Positions 1 through 11,305 of a stretch of DNA of 64,000 nucleotides are shown here, piece by piece. The position numbers and the translations under genes are program-made. Numbering within the stretch: the stretch's first letter is position 1; every line of letters begins with the position of its first letter. This DNA is from Colias croceus (lineage: Eukaryota; Arthropoda; Insecta; Lepidoptera; Pieridae), in NCBI RefSeq assembly GCF_905220415.1, contig NC_059562.1, positions 4,851,501-4,915,500 of the forward strand. Direction: 5' to 3'. The notes below the pieces were generated by a model. The model was not told the origin of the DNA and made no database searches. It was given only the letters and a program-made list of their open reading frames with translations.

Positions 1-262
1 CAAATAAATACACTTTCATTGTTTTTATAAATAGATGTTACAGTTTATCTTATTTTAGCATCTGTGGTGAACAAACCCGCGCGACCTAGAAATCTCTACT
101 TTCTATTTTAGTTCGAGCAATTACATGTCAAGCTCCCTTAGACTGATAGGGCTTTGATAAACATTTGTTATCTGTAAGATGTAGAAGCTTTCTTAGTTGT
201 AAAAACTAGTTGTTTAATTTTCAAGAAAATTCGCTTGTTATGACTGCCTCTTACGAGTAATA
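1..262. other. Left flank, no gene seen
   Basis: AT-rich DNA before the foldback element. No extended reading frame, splice pattern or repeat with a partner elsewhere in the window was recognised. Confidence 0.5.
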
Positions 263-622
263 TGAATCCCACCAAAAACATTTTCATGTAAAATGTTGCC
301 AAGACTAGCCCATATGACTCGCACTGTCAAAAAGTTATCAGATCTCATGTAGAGCCAAGCTTCTAACACTACACGCCCTAACTCTACAAGGCCTAACTTC
401 ACAAACTCTACACCTTAGTCAAAATATGTGGCTTGGCCATTTCGCTACATTTACATCGGCGTAAGGTGAAAAATTAATTCACTGTTCATTACTTTTGTGT
501 TATACAATAGCTCTTGTAGTAACGAACGGCCAAGCCACATATTTTGACTAAGGTGTAGAGTTTGTAAAGTTAGGCCTTGTAGAGTTAGGGCGTGTAGTGT
601 TAGAAGCTTGGCTCTACATGAG
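263..622. repeat. Foldback (palindromic) element, left portion
   Basis: Positions 344-438 and 528-622 are inverted copies of each other (about 95 bp with about one mismatch), separated by an 89-bp loop. The outer left arm (263-343) finds its inverted partner at 6529-6610, on the far side of the BEL/Pao element. The element was therefore one long hairpin with arms of about 175 bp before the retroelement split its right arm. No transposase is visible, so it is probably a non-autonomous foldback or MITE-type element. Its own target duplication could not be identified. A short minus-strand frame here is just the hairpin read through. Confidence 0.75.
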
Positions 623-851
623 TGTTCGGTGCAATGACCACCGAACACCCTAGTCAGCAATACTAGGTATCGCGGGCGGCGTTTAACATAAATTTAAGTC
701 AGTCCACAATCAACAGTCCACAAAATAACATATTACCGTCGCGACGCGTAACATTAACATTAAACGTTAAACATATAACATAATTATTAGAACATTTATT
801 TAACAGAATAATTAACATATAGTATAACAATTAAGAATAGCAGCAACAATT
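623..851 (+). repeat. Left LTR, 3'-truncated
   Basis: This is the reverse complement of about 6295-6523, with a few substitutions near the inner end. It begins with the palindromic block TGTTCGGTG...CACCGAACA. The match to the right LTR stops near 851, where RNase H coding sequence begins directly, so the inner third of the LTR and everything that normally follows it are missing here. Confidence 0.75.
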
Positions 852-2876
852 TATGGAAGGATTCAAAAGGGAACAAATAATTATTCAACTGTTTTAATCG
901 CTTCGAAAACTAAACTTGTACCACACAACAAGTCCGTCTCACTACCGCGACTCGAATTATGCGGAGCTCAGCTACTTTCAAAGCTAATGTTAAAAGTTAT
1001 TTCATGTTATAATGAAAATAATATTAAGATGTATGGATGGTGTGATTCTATGGTTGTTTTAGGATGGATATATGGGGATGAAGCTCGTTGGAATACGTTT
1101 GTATCGAATCGTGTAAAGAAAATTAAAGAAGTAATGTTGCCTGAGTGCTGGCGTTATGTGAAAAGCGCAGAGAACCCAGCTGATGCGGCGAGTAGAGGCC
1201 TAACAGTTGCACAATTAAAGGATAAATCTCTATGGTGGAAGGGTCCATCGTGGCTATCGCAACATAATTATCTGGAAAATATAGTTAGTAAAAACAATTA
1301 CGAAACCAACCATGAAACAAAAACATACGTATCGGTACCTATAACAACAATTCAAGAAAGCATAATTGACAAGTTATTAGAAAAATATAATTCAATTAAT
1401 AAAATAACAAGAATTTTAGCATGGATACAGAGAGCATTGACACCGAAAAGCAAGCATCGACCTACATGTAAACATATTACATTGCAAGAATGCAATGCAG
1501 CAAAATTACGAATAATACGTCACGTACAACAAACTGAATTTCATAACGACCTACATAATTTACAGATAAATAATCATTTAAGTTCAACTAGCAAGTTATT
1601 AAGTTTAAATCCGTTCTTAGATAAAGACAATATTTTACGTGTCGGGGGAAGGCTAAGGAATAGCATCATACCTTACGACACAAAACATCCAATAATCATG
1701 CCGCATAGTCATAGATTAACATATTTATTAATTGATCAAGCTCATCGTCTTACATTCCATGGAGGCGCTAAATTAACATTATATACATTAAGAAGAAAAT
1801 TTTGGATTTTGGGGGGATACAAAACAACGAAGAAACAAATAAGAAGCTGTGTAACGTGTCGTAAACAGAATCCGGAGTTAAAAAACCAACTTATGGGAGA
1901 TCTACCAGATTCACGCTGTAACCCCGCCCCTCCATTCTACCATACAGGGGTGGATTATACAGGATTTGTGGACGTGAAGGCCAGCCAAGGGAGATCTGTA
2001 CGAACAACAAAGGGCTATATAGTAGTATTTGTATGCATGGTAACAAAAGCCATACATTTAGAAATCGTGTCGGAGCTCACAAGCTCCGCATTTTTATCAG
2101 CCCTACGCCGAATGGCTGCTAGAAGAGGAACACCTAAACATATTTACAGCGACAACGGTACAAATTTCGTAAAAGCTAACCGCATCATGTCAGAAGAATA
2201 CGAACAGCTGCAATCTATATTCAACAACAGTTTCTACAGAGAAATAACAGATATGAAAATTGAGTGGCATTTTAACGCACCAGCCTGGCCTACAGCTGGA
2301 GGTTTGTGGGAAAGAGCAGTACGTAGTGTCAAGTATCATTTGAAGAGAGTAATCGGTGATCAAAAATTAACATTTGAGGAGTACAGCACGCTTTTAGCTC
2401 GTATAGAATCGTGTTTAAATTCTCGTCCGCTTTGCGCGCTAACTGAGAGTGTGGAAGACATAGATTGCCTTACACCAGCGCACTTTCTTCATGGGCGAGC
2501 TGGTACTACGGTCATCGAAACAGCAGAAGACGCTAGAACGAGATGGCAACTGGTAACAAAACTTTCTAAAGATATCTGGAAAAGATGGAAGTCAGAATAC
2601 CTCATTCAATTATCGGCAAGAGCAAAATGGCATAAACAACAAAATAACATAAAAATTGATGATATAGTGATAATTCATGACGATAATTTACCAGCAGGAA
2701 AATGGGCTATGGGAAGAGTGGTCGAGTTACATCCAGGTGGCGATGGGTTAGTTAGAGTCGTAACGCTAAAAACAAAAAATGGGTTAATAAAAAGACCCTG
2801 CAATAAAATATCACTTTTACCGGTAACCTCGGAAAAACAAATAACAGAAGACAAAGATCAACATCAACAAATTTAA
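852..2876 (+). pseudogene. BEL/Pao pol fragment: RNase H end plus integrase
   Basis: One frame is open from 828, and the first ATG is at 987. From about 882 it reads as the Pao-type RNase H domain, including the LPRLELCGA block just before 987. Counting residues from 987: RNase H-like acid at Asp20, NPAD motif at about 63-66, an HHCC-type zinc-binding region with the CVTC motif before the integrase core, and integrase acids at Asp323, Asp389 (SDNGT) and Glu442 (GGLWE). A basic C-terminal domain typical of Pao integrases ends at 2876. The frame is intact but has no RT upstream; it is joined straight to a broken LTR. Known role of the family: integrase inserts the cDNA, RNase H degrades template RNA. 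Here it is a fragment, although the integrase core itself looks undamaged. Confidence 0.85.
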
Positions 2877-2878
2877 AA

Positions 2879-3364
2879 AAGCTCACGAAAAGGCTCACAA
2901 AGTTTCTTATCCCTAACAATTTCATTTTTATTATTATAACTACCGCAAGTGCAAAATATACAACATCAGCATTTAAAAATAATAATCAGTCACTATATTT
3001 CGATTATGTGGCTGATACGCAAATAATTCAAGATGAGTGGACCATGGTAGCGTATTACAACATGTCACCCTACTGGGAAGGTGTGGAAGCATCCGAAAAG
3101 TTTACAAAGTATTTACAAAAATCATGTGATAGTATGGACAATAATGCACGATGTCATATGATTCTAACACAATTACATCATGAACAGGTGGAGTTATTAT
3201 ATTACAACGACGTCTTGCTGAATCAGGCACGTGAGCCAGGCGCACGCGACAGGCACGCGAGACAGCGGCGCGGCCTTATCAATGGTGTGGGTTATGTGGC
3301 AAACACTCTATTCGGCGTATTGGACGAGCGATACGCGGAACAATATAGAATGGACATAGAATAA
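2879..3364 (+). pseudogene. Env-like fragment, insect F-type
   Basis: The frame has no ATG near its start, which suits expression from a spliced RNA as in insect errantiviruses. A short hydrophobic stretch at 2924-2950 could be a signal peptide. Near 3268-3279 a basic RQRR furin-type site is followed directly by a Gly- and Leu-rich stretch that resembles the fusion peptide of the baculovirus F / errantivirus Env family. The frame stops at 3362-3364; related coding continues past the stop to about 3468, where the inverted-repeat arm cuts it off. Most of the ectodomain, the transmembrane anchor and the tail are missing, so this is a broken remnant. The family assignment rests on the cleavage-site context only. 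Confidence 0.55.
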
Positions 3365-3468
3365 ATACACGCAAACAATAGACATGTACATGATATATTA
3401 AAAAATCAGACATCTTTAATTGAAGCACAATATAACCTTTTGCAACGGACCGAAGACCTTATAGCCAA

Positions 3469-3820
3469 GCAACATAAAACAATAAACAGACGATGAGACT
3501 ATTTTGTGAAGAAAGTGTTAGTGATAGTGTTAGTGTGTGCTTAGGGACTCTAAGAATTTAAAATTGCACTTTTAGATTTAATTAACATGCATTTAGGATT
3601 TTAAGTCTTTATATTTGACTCTAAGAATTTAACATTCCATTTTTAGATCTAACTTATATACATTTAGGATTTTAAGATTTCATATTTTACACTTTACTTT
3701 AGATTAAGCAAACATGAATAATTAGTAACATATTTAATATCTCTTATCATTGAATCATTTAAACTCTTGTACCATTTTCTAACATGTTCATCTCACACTC
3801 ATCTTTGTCGCCCGGGAGCA
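3469..3820 (+). repeat. Internal inverted repeat, left arm
   Basis: This arm is the near-perfect reverse complement of 5793-6150. It holds the presumed 5' leader of the retroelement in + orientation (to 3766), then about 54 bp of RT coding sequence in antisense (3767-3820), and then gag in sense. The match begins exactly where the right arm leaves the primer binding site. The leader contains a partial internal duplication: two blocks with 'gactctaagaattta' and 'catttaggattttaag', about 70 bp apart. Confidence 0.8.
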
Positions 3821-5860
3821 ATTAAAAACCTAGATGTCGACATAAGCTCTTGGGACCCCATTATAGTACATATTTTAGCGCTCAAATTAGACAACCAATC
3901 TCATGCCGATTATGTGGAATCATTAAAACAACCGAGAGAGCTACCGGTCCTGCAAGATTTTTTGGATTATTTAGAGAGTAAATTTACAATGTTAGAACAA
4001 TCTAGAAGAAAACAAGAACCTGTCAGTCAAAAACCTTCGTATATAAAGCCCAATTTCTATCCAACATATTCTCAGGAAGTTAATCGTCTACCAAATTATG
4101 TGAGAAATAACAACTATCAAGTCAACCAGCACAACTACTCTGGAAATCGCCACTCTCCAAAACCCATTATGAAAACATATCACTTATCATCTAAGATTAA
4201 CATAACTTGCCCTCTCTGTAATTTAGAACATGGATTATACAAATGCAAGACATTTTTAGATCAACCGAATGAAATTAAATTTAAAACATTGAATAGATTC
4301 AACATTTGTATAAATTGTCTATTTTCTCATAATGGAAAGCCTTGCTCATCATTTCATCGGTGTCGGATATGCAACCGAGCGCATAATACGATTTTGCATG
4401 ATGCAATAAGTCAGCGATCGTCGACCTCAGAACGGCCGGTTATGTACAAAACACTAAACAATAATTCTTCGAATAAAAACGGGGCCGGCATGTCACACGT
4501 GTCGCAAAATGATGTGTCAGAAATTTTACTTTCAACAGCAATGTTAAGAGTACGGAGCAGCAATGGTACATATATAACTATGCGAGCACTCATAGATCAG
4601 GGGTCACAAATATCACTAATAACAGAAAACGGTGCACAACAATTGGGGTTGAAACGGGAAGCATGTCATGGGGTTATATTCGGGGTTGGACAAAACAAAA
4701 ACAATTGCAAGGGAAAAATTTACATTAAATGCGCGTCGATATACAACAATTTTGAATTCAACACAGAAGCATATATAATGAACAATTTAATCAAAAATTT
4801 ACCCAGTTTAACATTTGAAAAACCAGCATGGAACTACATAAAGAAAATAAACTTAGCAGATCCGGACTTTAATATAAGCAGACCAGTGGACTTATTGCTT
4901 GGAGCAGATATTTACTCAACAATCGTTTTAGAAGGGATCATCAGAGGTGACTGCACAACACAACCACTCGCTCAACCAACACATTTAGGGTGGATTTTAT
5001 GTGGTAATGTGCATACTTTTCAATGCAACATTGTGTTAACAAACATGGATAACATTAAACAATTTTGGGAAATTGAGGAAATCACGGACACAGAAGAATT
5101 ATCAACAGAAGATCAGAAATGTATAGATTTCTACAACAAAACAACGAGAAGATTAACAGATGGAAGATATGAAGTAAGAATCCCATTTATTGAACAGTAT
5201 GAACAAGAATTGGGGTCAACAAAGGAATTAGCAATAGCACAATTCAACAATTTAGAGAAGAAGTTCAACAAACAACCAGAGCTAGCCCAACAATACAGAG
5301 ATTTTATTCACGAATATCAACAATTAAAACATATGCGTCGATCAACAAGTAATTTACCAAGGGAAATATTTTTACCACATCACTCAGTTTTACGACAAGA
5401 ATCCACCACAACAAAACTTCGGGTGGTATTCAATGCTTCAGCGAAAACAACAACAGGGAAAAGCTTAAATGATATTATGTGTAAGGGGCCCAATTTACAA
5501 CAAGATTTACAAAAACTAATATTAAAATGGCGTCAATTTCGATACGCATACACTGCTGACATCGAAAAAATGTACCGGCAAATCAAAATTCACGAAGAAG
5601 ATCAACGATTTCAAAAAATTATATGGAGAGATTCATCGGAGCAAAGTTTACAAGAACATCAACTAACAACAGTCACATATGGCACAAAATCAGCACCTTT
5701 CTTGGCTATGATGACGTTAAGGAGGTTAGCAACGGATGAAAAGGTATCATTTCCCAAAGTGACAGATATAGTTATGGAGTCCTTTTACATGGATGACCTG
5801 CTCCCGGGCGACAAAGATGAGTGTGAGATGAACATGTTAGAAAATGGTACAAGAGTTTAA
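3767..5860 (+). pseudogene. BEL/Pao gag-protease-RT fragment
   Basis: The open frame is 697 codons, but the first 18 are antisense RT from the palindrome, so real similarity starts near 3821 inside gag. It holds a gag capsid-like segment (19-75), cysteine/histidine knuckles beginning CPLC at 148-151, a retroviral-type aspartic protease with DQGS at 277-280, and RT with FNASA at 555-559, first catalytic Asp598 in the ADIEKMY motif, and YMDD at 674-677. It breaks off about 20 codons after YMDD, where the right inverted-repeat arm begins, so the RT thumb and connection and the RNase H start are missing. The gag N terminus is missing too. No internal stop or frameshift is seen, which suggests a recent rearrangement. 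It is not expected to give working RT. Confidence 0.85.
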
Positions 5861-6150
5861 ATGATTCAATGATAAGAGATATTAAATATGTTACTAATTA
5901 TTCATGTTTGCTTAATCTAAAGTAAAGTGTAAAATATGAAATCTTAAAATCCTAAATGTATATAAGTTAGATCTAAAAATGGAATGTTAAATTCTTAGAG
6001 TCAAATATAAAGACTTAAAATCCTAAATGCATGTTAATTAAATCTAAAAGTGCAATTTTAAATTCTTAGAGTCCCTAAGCACACACTAACACTATCACTA
6101 ACACTTTCTTCACAAAATAGTCTCATCGTCTGTTTATTGTTTTATGTTGC
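5793..6150 (-). repeat. Internal inverted repeat, right arm
   Basis: Reverse complement of 3469-3820. On the minus strand it reads away from the right LTR and primer binding site as the 5' leader, then runs into RT coding sequence in antisense at 5860-5793. The two arms thus flank the gag-RT block like the stem of a very large hairpin. Confidence 0.8.
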
Positions 6151-6161
6151 TCGAAGGACCA
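6149..6161 (-). promoter_or_regulatory. Primer binding site, tRNA-Tyr type
   Basis: The + strand reads GCTCGAAGGACCA, identical to the 3' end of insect tRNA-Tyr including CCA (tRNA sequence from memory). On the minus strand it is therefore an 13-nt primer binding site placed directly after the LTR. The left inverted-repeat arm begins just past this site and lacks it. Confidence 0.65.
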
Positions 6162-6523
6162 CAAAATATAGGGCGATAGACCCAGTGGTGGGCTGCGTGG
6201 CTAGTGTTGGAGGGATTTGTTATAAAATCAAACTAAAAATGCACTAATTAATTTATTGCTAAAATCACTGCTATTACACTTTTACTTGTTACTTAATTGT
6301 TACTGTTATTCTTAATTGTTATACTATATGTTAATTATTCTGTTAAATAAATGTTCTAATAATTATGTTATATGTTTAACGTTTAATGTTAATGTTACGC
6401 GTCGCGACGGTAATATGTTATTTTGTGGACTGTTGATTGTGGACTGACTTAAATTTATGTTAAACGCCGCCCGCGATACCTAGTATTGCTGACTAGGGTG
6501 TTCGGTGGTCATTGCACCGAACA
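6162..6523 (-). repeat. Right LTR, inverted orientation
   Basis: Read on the minus strand it starts TGTTCGGTG and runs about 362 bp to the primer binding site. Its outer 230 bp match the left LTR in inverted orientation. The inner boundary is set only by the primer site, because no second complete LTR exists for comparison. Confidence 0.65.
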
Positions 6524-6610
6524 ATGAGATCTGATAACTTTTTGACAGTGCGAGTCATATGGGCTAGTCTTGGCAACATTTTACATGAAAATGTTTTTGG
6601 TGGGATTTCA
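6524..6610. repeat. Foldback element, outer right arm
   Basis: The first five bases are the retroelement's target duplication. The rest pairs with 263-343 of the foldback element, closing the hairpin that the retroelement split. Confidence 0.75.
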
Positions 6611-7204
6611 TTTCTTTTTGTAAGTTGTTTGTAACAAAATTTTATATGTCGATTAATTTTTTTTTAACAAGGAGTACCTATACATATATATATCTAGGGG
6701 AACCAAGTTTTAGATTATTAGATTAGACCGTCATCAAAATTTAATTTAAAATTACAGGTCTCATACAAACTCCCATCCCCTAATTTAAAGGGTTGGGGGA
6801 TGAAAGTTACAAGTTTTATAATTTTTTTGTTGTTTGTGTGCTAATACTAGCTCACATACAAAATTTCAGCTTTCTAGGACATTAGGAAATACCTTAAGAA
6901 TTTTGATGATCATCAGTGAGTCAGTGACGAAATTAGCGTTTTTTAGATATAAATAAAATCTGAAGTATAAAAGCTAATGTAATTAAAACTTAATATGTTT
7001 AATAAGTCCGCTATTGACAATATATCCCGAAAATTTTGTTGATCTAGCATAATCCAAACCCAAGTTATGAGGGTTCAAAAAAACGTCGAAGCGCTTCGAG
7101 AAAAGGTAGGTAGTGCCCGTGCGCTTCGCTTGTTCGCTTGGCTCGTCTTGGCGGGGGCACTACCGTGCCCCCAGATAAATATAAGTAAAACACAAGTATG
7201 GGGT
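6611..7204. other. AT-rich spacer, no gene seen
   Basis: Low-complexity T-rich stretches and no coding signal. A GC-richer block at 7070-7180 has the short imperfect inverted motif 'cgaagcgcttcg' and adjoins the next dispersed repeat, and may belong to it. Confidence 0.4.
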
Positions 7205-7459
7205 ACTAGCTTTCCAGTTTCCACCCGCGGCTTCGCCAACGCAGTCAAAGAAAATCCCGCATAGTTCCCGTTCCCGTGGAATTTCCGGGATAAAATCTAT
7301 CCTATGTCCCGGGGTAAAAAGTAGCCTATGTCCTTTCTCCGCGAGTATCAAAATATCTCTATACCAAATTTCATGCAAATTGGTTCAGTAGTTAAGGCGT
7401 GATTGAGTAACAGACAGACAGACAGAGTTACTTTCGCATTTATAATATTAGTATGGATG
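7205..7459 (-). repeat. Dispersed lepidopteran repeat, minus orientation
   Basis: Starts 'actagctttcc', holds a degenerate 'cgcggcttcgcc' block, 'gttcccgttcccgtgg', a 'ttcatgcaaattggttcagtag' region and a short CAGA run, and ends 'ataatattagtatggat'. The same ordered blocks occur at 22941, 28707, 29791 and 54470 in the opposite orientation. It resembles the non-autonomous Lep1/Metulj-like repeats of Lepidoptera; the family name is from memory. Short open frames across it are artefacts. Confidence 0.7.
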
Positions 7460-8871
7460 TTTAAAGATACTAGGTAAAATAGAAGAAAATCTTCAATTAA
7501 TTAGATATCATTTAAATACGATATGATTCAGTAATCGTCATGTGGATACAAAAACTTGGCAACCAAATAATTTACTAAGTACGTTTGTAATAAAAGCCAA
7601 ATATTATGTGATGTCTGCTCCCGTTACAAATTGGCTACAAATCTGCAGTTAATAGTTTTTTTTGTGCGTTTGTTTCTTCTTATAAAGGATAAGTTTCAAT
7701 GTGCTTGGAAATCTAGACATTTTAAAGTAGGTACTATTTGTATTTTATAGGTAGGTATATTCTTTATTCAGTTGTAATTGCAGCGTATAATCTTTGTGTT
7801 GATAGCTATTGTTTCTATACATAAAATTCTATCACCCACGAAACTTACCGCTTTTCCATAAAACTTGCATGTCGTTGTAATGATTAATAATTTTGCCGCG
7901 TAGCTTAAGTGATATTTTAATATTAAATGATGCAATGCGGCACGATCAGTATCATCGATATATTTTATCAGCTAATTTACGTCAAATATGTTTTCAAATA
8001 ATGCTAGGTTAAAGAACTTTGTTCATTTAGAGCCTTTTTGATAAATAGGTATATTTAACAAAAAATAATCAAATATAAATATTTACTTTGATCAAACGTC
8101 GTAGACTCGTTTTACAAATACAACTTTGAACTTGTCTAAAAATATATACAATTGTAATAATCATAGTGATAAATTTGTAATAAAATATCACATTATAATA
8201 ATCATCGAAACCAAACAGTATCGCATACAGATAAACTAATAATTAGATCTTTTGTTACTTGTTTTACGCAGTACAGTATCTAGTTACAGTAATTTTTACA
8301 AACATGAGACCTCGCTGAAACTTAAAAGCTCAAAATGACCTTCACCTATGTCATCAAATAGGTAATATTTGCCTGAAACACCTGATGGTATGTGCAAGAC
8401 CATTGGAATGTGATCTCTTTGGTTATTTTATGTTTTTAATTTACTATCACAGGACTCGAAGAAAGTAAGTTTTAAAAATAGGCCTTTATACAAGCAGTTA
8501 AAAGAGTACATCAATTCTATGTAGGTTAACATTCACCACATTAGGTCTGTTTTACGACTCTTTTTAACGCTTTCCTTTGTACTTTTTCTGGGTAAATATT
8601 TTATGGTTACACAGTACATACTTAGATCCTTAGATAAGAGATAATATAGAGATAGTGCATTTGTTTCCTTATATATTTCAAGCAACTTATTCAAACGTTA
8701 AAGAATAAATTAATACCGTATTTCGCCGGCTTCCAAAAACTTCAAACTGTCATACTCATAATATACATGCGGAAAGTATGAACTCTGATAATTACACTTT
8801 ATATAAGGCTTTAGTTGTGCGTAGATCCTCTTCTGTATAGAGAGAGATTCAACCAGTTTATTTTATAAAGG
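7460..8871. other. AT-rich DNA, no gene seen
   Basis: No reading frame above about 60 codons, no clear splice pattern and no internal repeat recognised. Either intergenic or part of a long intron. Confidence 0.4.
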
Positions 8872-9010
8872 ACTAGCTGTGCCGCGCGGTTTCACCCGCG
8901 TGGCTCCGCTCCTGTTGGTCTTAGCGTGATAATATATATTACTCGTGGATAATGTAGCTTTCGAATGGTGAAAGAATTTTTAAAATCGGTCCAGTAGTTT
9001 ATTCACCACC
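8872..9010 (-). repeat. Dispersed repeat, minus orientation
   Basis: Begins 'actagctgtgccgcgcggtt' and continues with the 'gctccgctcctgttggtct' block shared with 24357 and 31079. It forms an imperfect inverted pair with the copy at 9151-9331. Confidence 0.65.
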
Positions 9011-9150
9011 CAGTACCTAAATCCGAACGTCTCGAGTTTATAATTTAATCTGAACCTCTTCCTTTTGTATTACGATCCCCAATTTGTTTGAAATTTCATA
9101 AATTGTTTCAGATAACCACATTGTTTGTGCGTTTGTAACATTTTAGACGC

Positions 9151-9331
9151 TTTTGTTTGTTTGAACGCATTAAACGCGTTTAAACTTAGGAACTACTGGT
9201 CCGATTTGAAAAATTCTTTCGGTGTTAGATAGCCCATTTATCGAGGAGGAGGAAGGTTATAGGCTATATATCATCACCCTAGGACCAAAAGGAGCGGAGC
9301 AATGCGGAAGAAACCGCGGGGCACAGCTAGT
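9151..9331 (+). repeat. Dispersed repeat, plus orientation
   Basis: Begins 'ttttgtttgtttgaacgc', contains 'ggaactactggtccgattt' and ends 'ggggcacagctagt'. It has the same blocks as 24931-25109. With 8872-9010 it makes a loosely palindromic pair. Confidence 0.65.
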
Positions 9332-11213
9332 AAGGTATAATGCCTATATTAAAATATATAGCCCACTAGTGTCCTCAATAAACAATGGGTAAATGTCAGC
9401 GATTTTCAATAGCAATCGACCCGTCTCGAGTGTATTGGACTTCGCTTTCAGCTCGAGTATTGCCTCGACTTGAGATCTTCATAATTGGCATGGAGATTAG
9501 ACATTGTGACATATTTCATATTGGGTTGCAGAAAAGACACAAGATGGTCACTGTTGTGAACAAGTTTTGTTCTTATTGGCAATATAAAATGATTATAAGA
9601 GGAATAGGATTTAAGGTCAATAGGGTACAGGTACCTTCCAAGGAAACACGCTCCATCTTTGACCATATCTTCGCTGACCAGCAGGCGAGATCGTGGTCAA
9701 GCGCTTCCCTATTGTTCATAAGGAACTCAAAAATAGTTATTTAGTATAGAAATTAAAGCAATAATCATTATTAATTCAATTTGCTTTGTGTATAGATCTA
9801 ATAGAATGTTTTTTGTTTTCAGGTACTAACAATTTCCTGTACCTAGAATTGGCTTTGATACAACGGTTGCTGCCTCATTTTAACACAGAAATATAGGTAA
9901 TGTAAATAATTTAAAAAGCTCTAGTCTATTTCGCTTAGAAAATAGGTATAGGTTGTGATTGTTTTACGATAAAAGTAATCAATGTGTGCGAGATCCATTT
10001 TAATGTTATCTCACATTTAAGATTGATAAATTCATACCTATTATTTTCTCGATGCATTGAGCTTGGTCTTTTGCTAATTGCACGACGATGCGAAGCATCA
10101 GAGAGTGCTTTACGATCGAAAAATTTTTTTCGCCTCATTTTTGCAGCTATTCTTATTATTATAGCCTTGTTAGTTCACGGAATCAAGATATTTTGCATAC
10201 TATTGTCGAGATAATTTAATGGAGATTAATCCCATACTTTTTAAAAATTGATTTACTTCAATAGAATTGGAAAAAAACACCGAAATAGGTCAAAAAATTT
10301 TCCTGTCCGTCATGTGTGAAACCTGAAAACACTATAACTTGTGAAAAAATCCATCATTTGAGTTAAATTTTTTTTTTAAATATTCTAATCGACGATTGTA
10401 GGTCACTGAATGCGAATGATTAATTAATTCAGTGTCGTTTAATTGCAATTAATAAAAAACGAAAACTACAAGACTGTATATCTATGTATATATATATTTT
10501 TTTTTATATTTCATAATTAAATGAGCATTATGAGTCGTGCACTTTTGGATTTTCCAATTTTTTTTTTATTACTGTGAAGTCTCGATCTATTTAAAAATTC
10601 ATATTAATCTTAGTTTAACATTCATTTTTTACTGTTTAACTATTCATTTGTTATCTTAGTTTTACTAAAAGGAGACGGTATAGCAAGATTATATTCGATA
10701 ATACCAAAATTAGTTCAAGCCTTCATAACTATAACCACAAGATGAAGTGAACGTGAAAGTATTTGACAGGGAAAGTGCTACGTTTATTTCGGACATTGAA
10801 AAGGTCAGGTTTCACTTGTTTTGGTTTAAAGTAATCTATTTTATTAATTTTGTATGTCCTTATCGTGATTGTGTTATGTGTATAATCTTTATAAAGTGGA
10901 AAGTGTTTTTTGTATGTTATTTTAAAACAGTTTTAAATTGAATTGTGTCTGAATTATAATAAATAAAACTATAACAAAACATCAAGAAGCGTTTAAACAT
11001 AATAAAAAAATGAAGATGGCAATATTTCTTAATTGATCTGTCAAAGAAAAGTCACAATTAACAAAAAACACTAACAGCTCAACATTTCAAACATGCTTCG
11101 AGTTTCAATGGCTAAATTATACGAATACTCCATAAAGGTACCTACACCGTACGTAAGCTCTAAAGAAGTACACATAGATAGTAAGTACATATATGTACAG
11201 TGCTAAAGAAAAG
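9332..11213. other. AT-rich DNA, no gene supported
   Basis: A 119-codon frame at 9385-9744 has no recognisable domain and lies in ordinary AT-rich sequence, so it is not called. The rest holds homopolymer-rich spacer. Confidence 0.4.
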
Positions 11214-11305
11214 CGATCAAGTACAGTTAGGCACAGAAGTGACAAGGGACCGGTAGGGCGCCCTGAATCCGTGTCAATTGATGTGTCTGTGATATTTCCT
11301 CTTTG
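11214..11305 (+). repeat. Short dispersed repeat, copy 1
   Basis: Aligns with 11806-11910: both have 'gatcaa', then 'gtacagttagg', 'agtgacaag', 'gtagggcgc' and a 'gtgtctgt'/'gtctgtctg' ending. This copy has a short deletion relative to the second. Confidence 0.6.

Larger units (their letters stand above)
623..6523 (+). mobile_element. Rearranged BEL/Pao LTR retroelement with inverted LTRs
   Basis: The element is bounded by the same 5-bp target duplication, ATGAG, at 618-622 and 6524-6528; BEL/Pao elements usually make 4-6 bp duplications. The left end starts TGTTCGGTG and the right end finishes with its reverse complement, so the two LTRs face each other instead of being direct repeats. In order the interior holds: left LTR piece, RNase H-integrase, env fragment, an inverted-repeat arm, gag-protease-RT, the second arm, a primer binding site on the minus strand, and the right LTR on the minus strand. 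Normal order is LTR-gag-protease-RT-RNase H-integrase-(env)-LTR, so the two halves are swapped and parts of gag and RT are missing. It cannot be an intact autonomous copy. Assembly error is possible, but the clean target duplication argues for real integration of a rearranged cDNA. Confidence 0.8.

Noticed and set aside
451..660. 69-codon minus-strand frame
   Set aside because: Lies across the foldback arm; the protein is just the hairpin translated.
9385..9744. 119-codon plus-strand frame
   Set aside because: No recognisable domain, overlapping minus-strand frame, no supporting splice or promoter signal.
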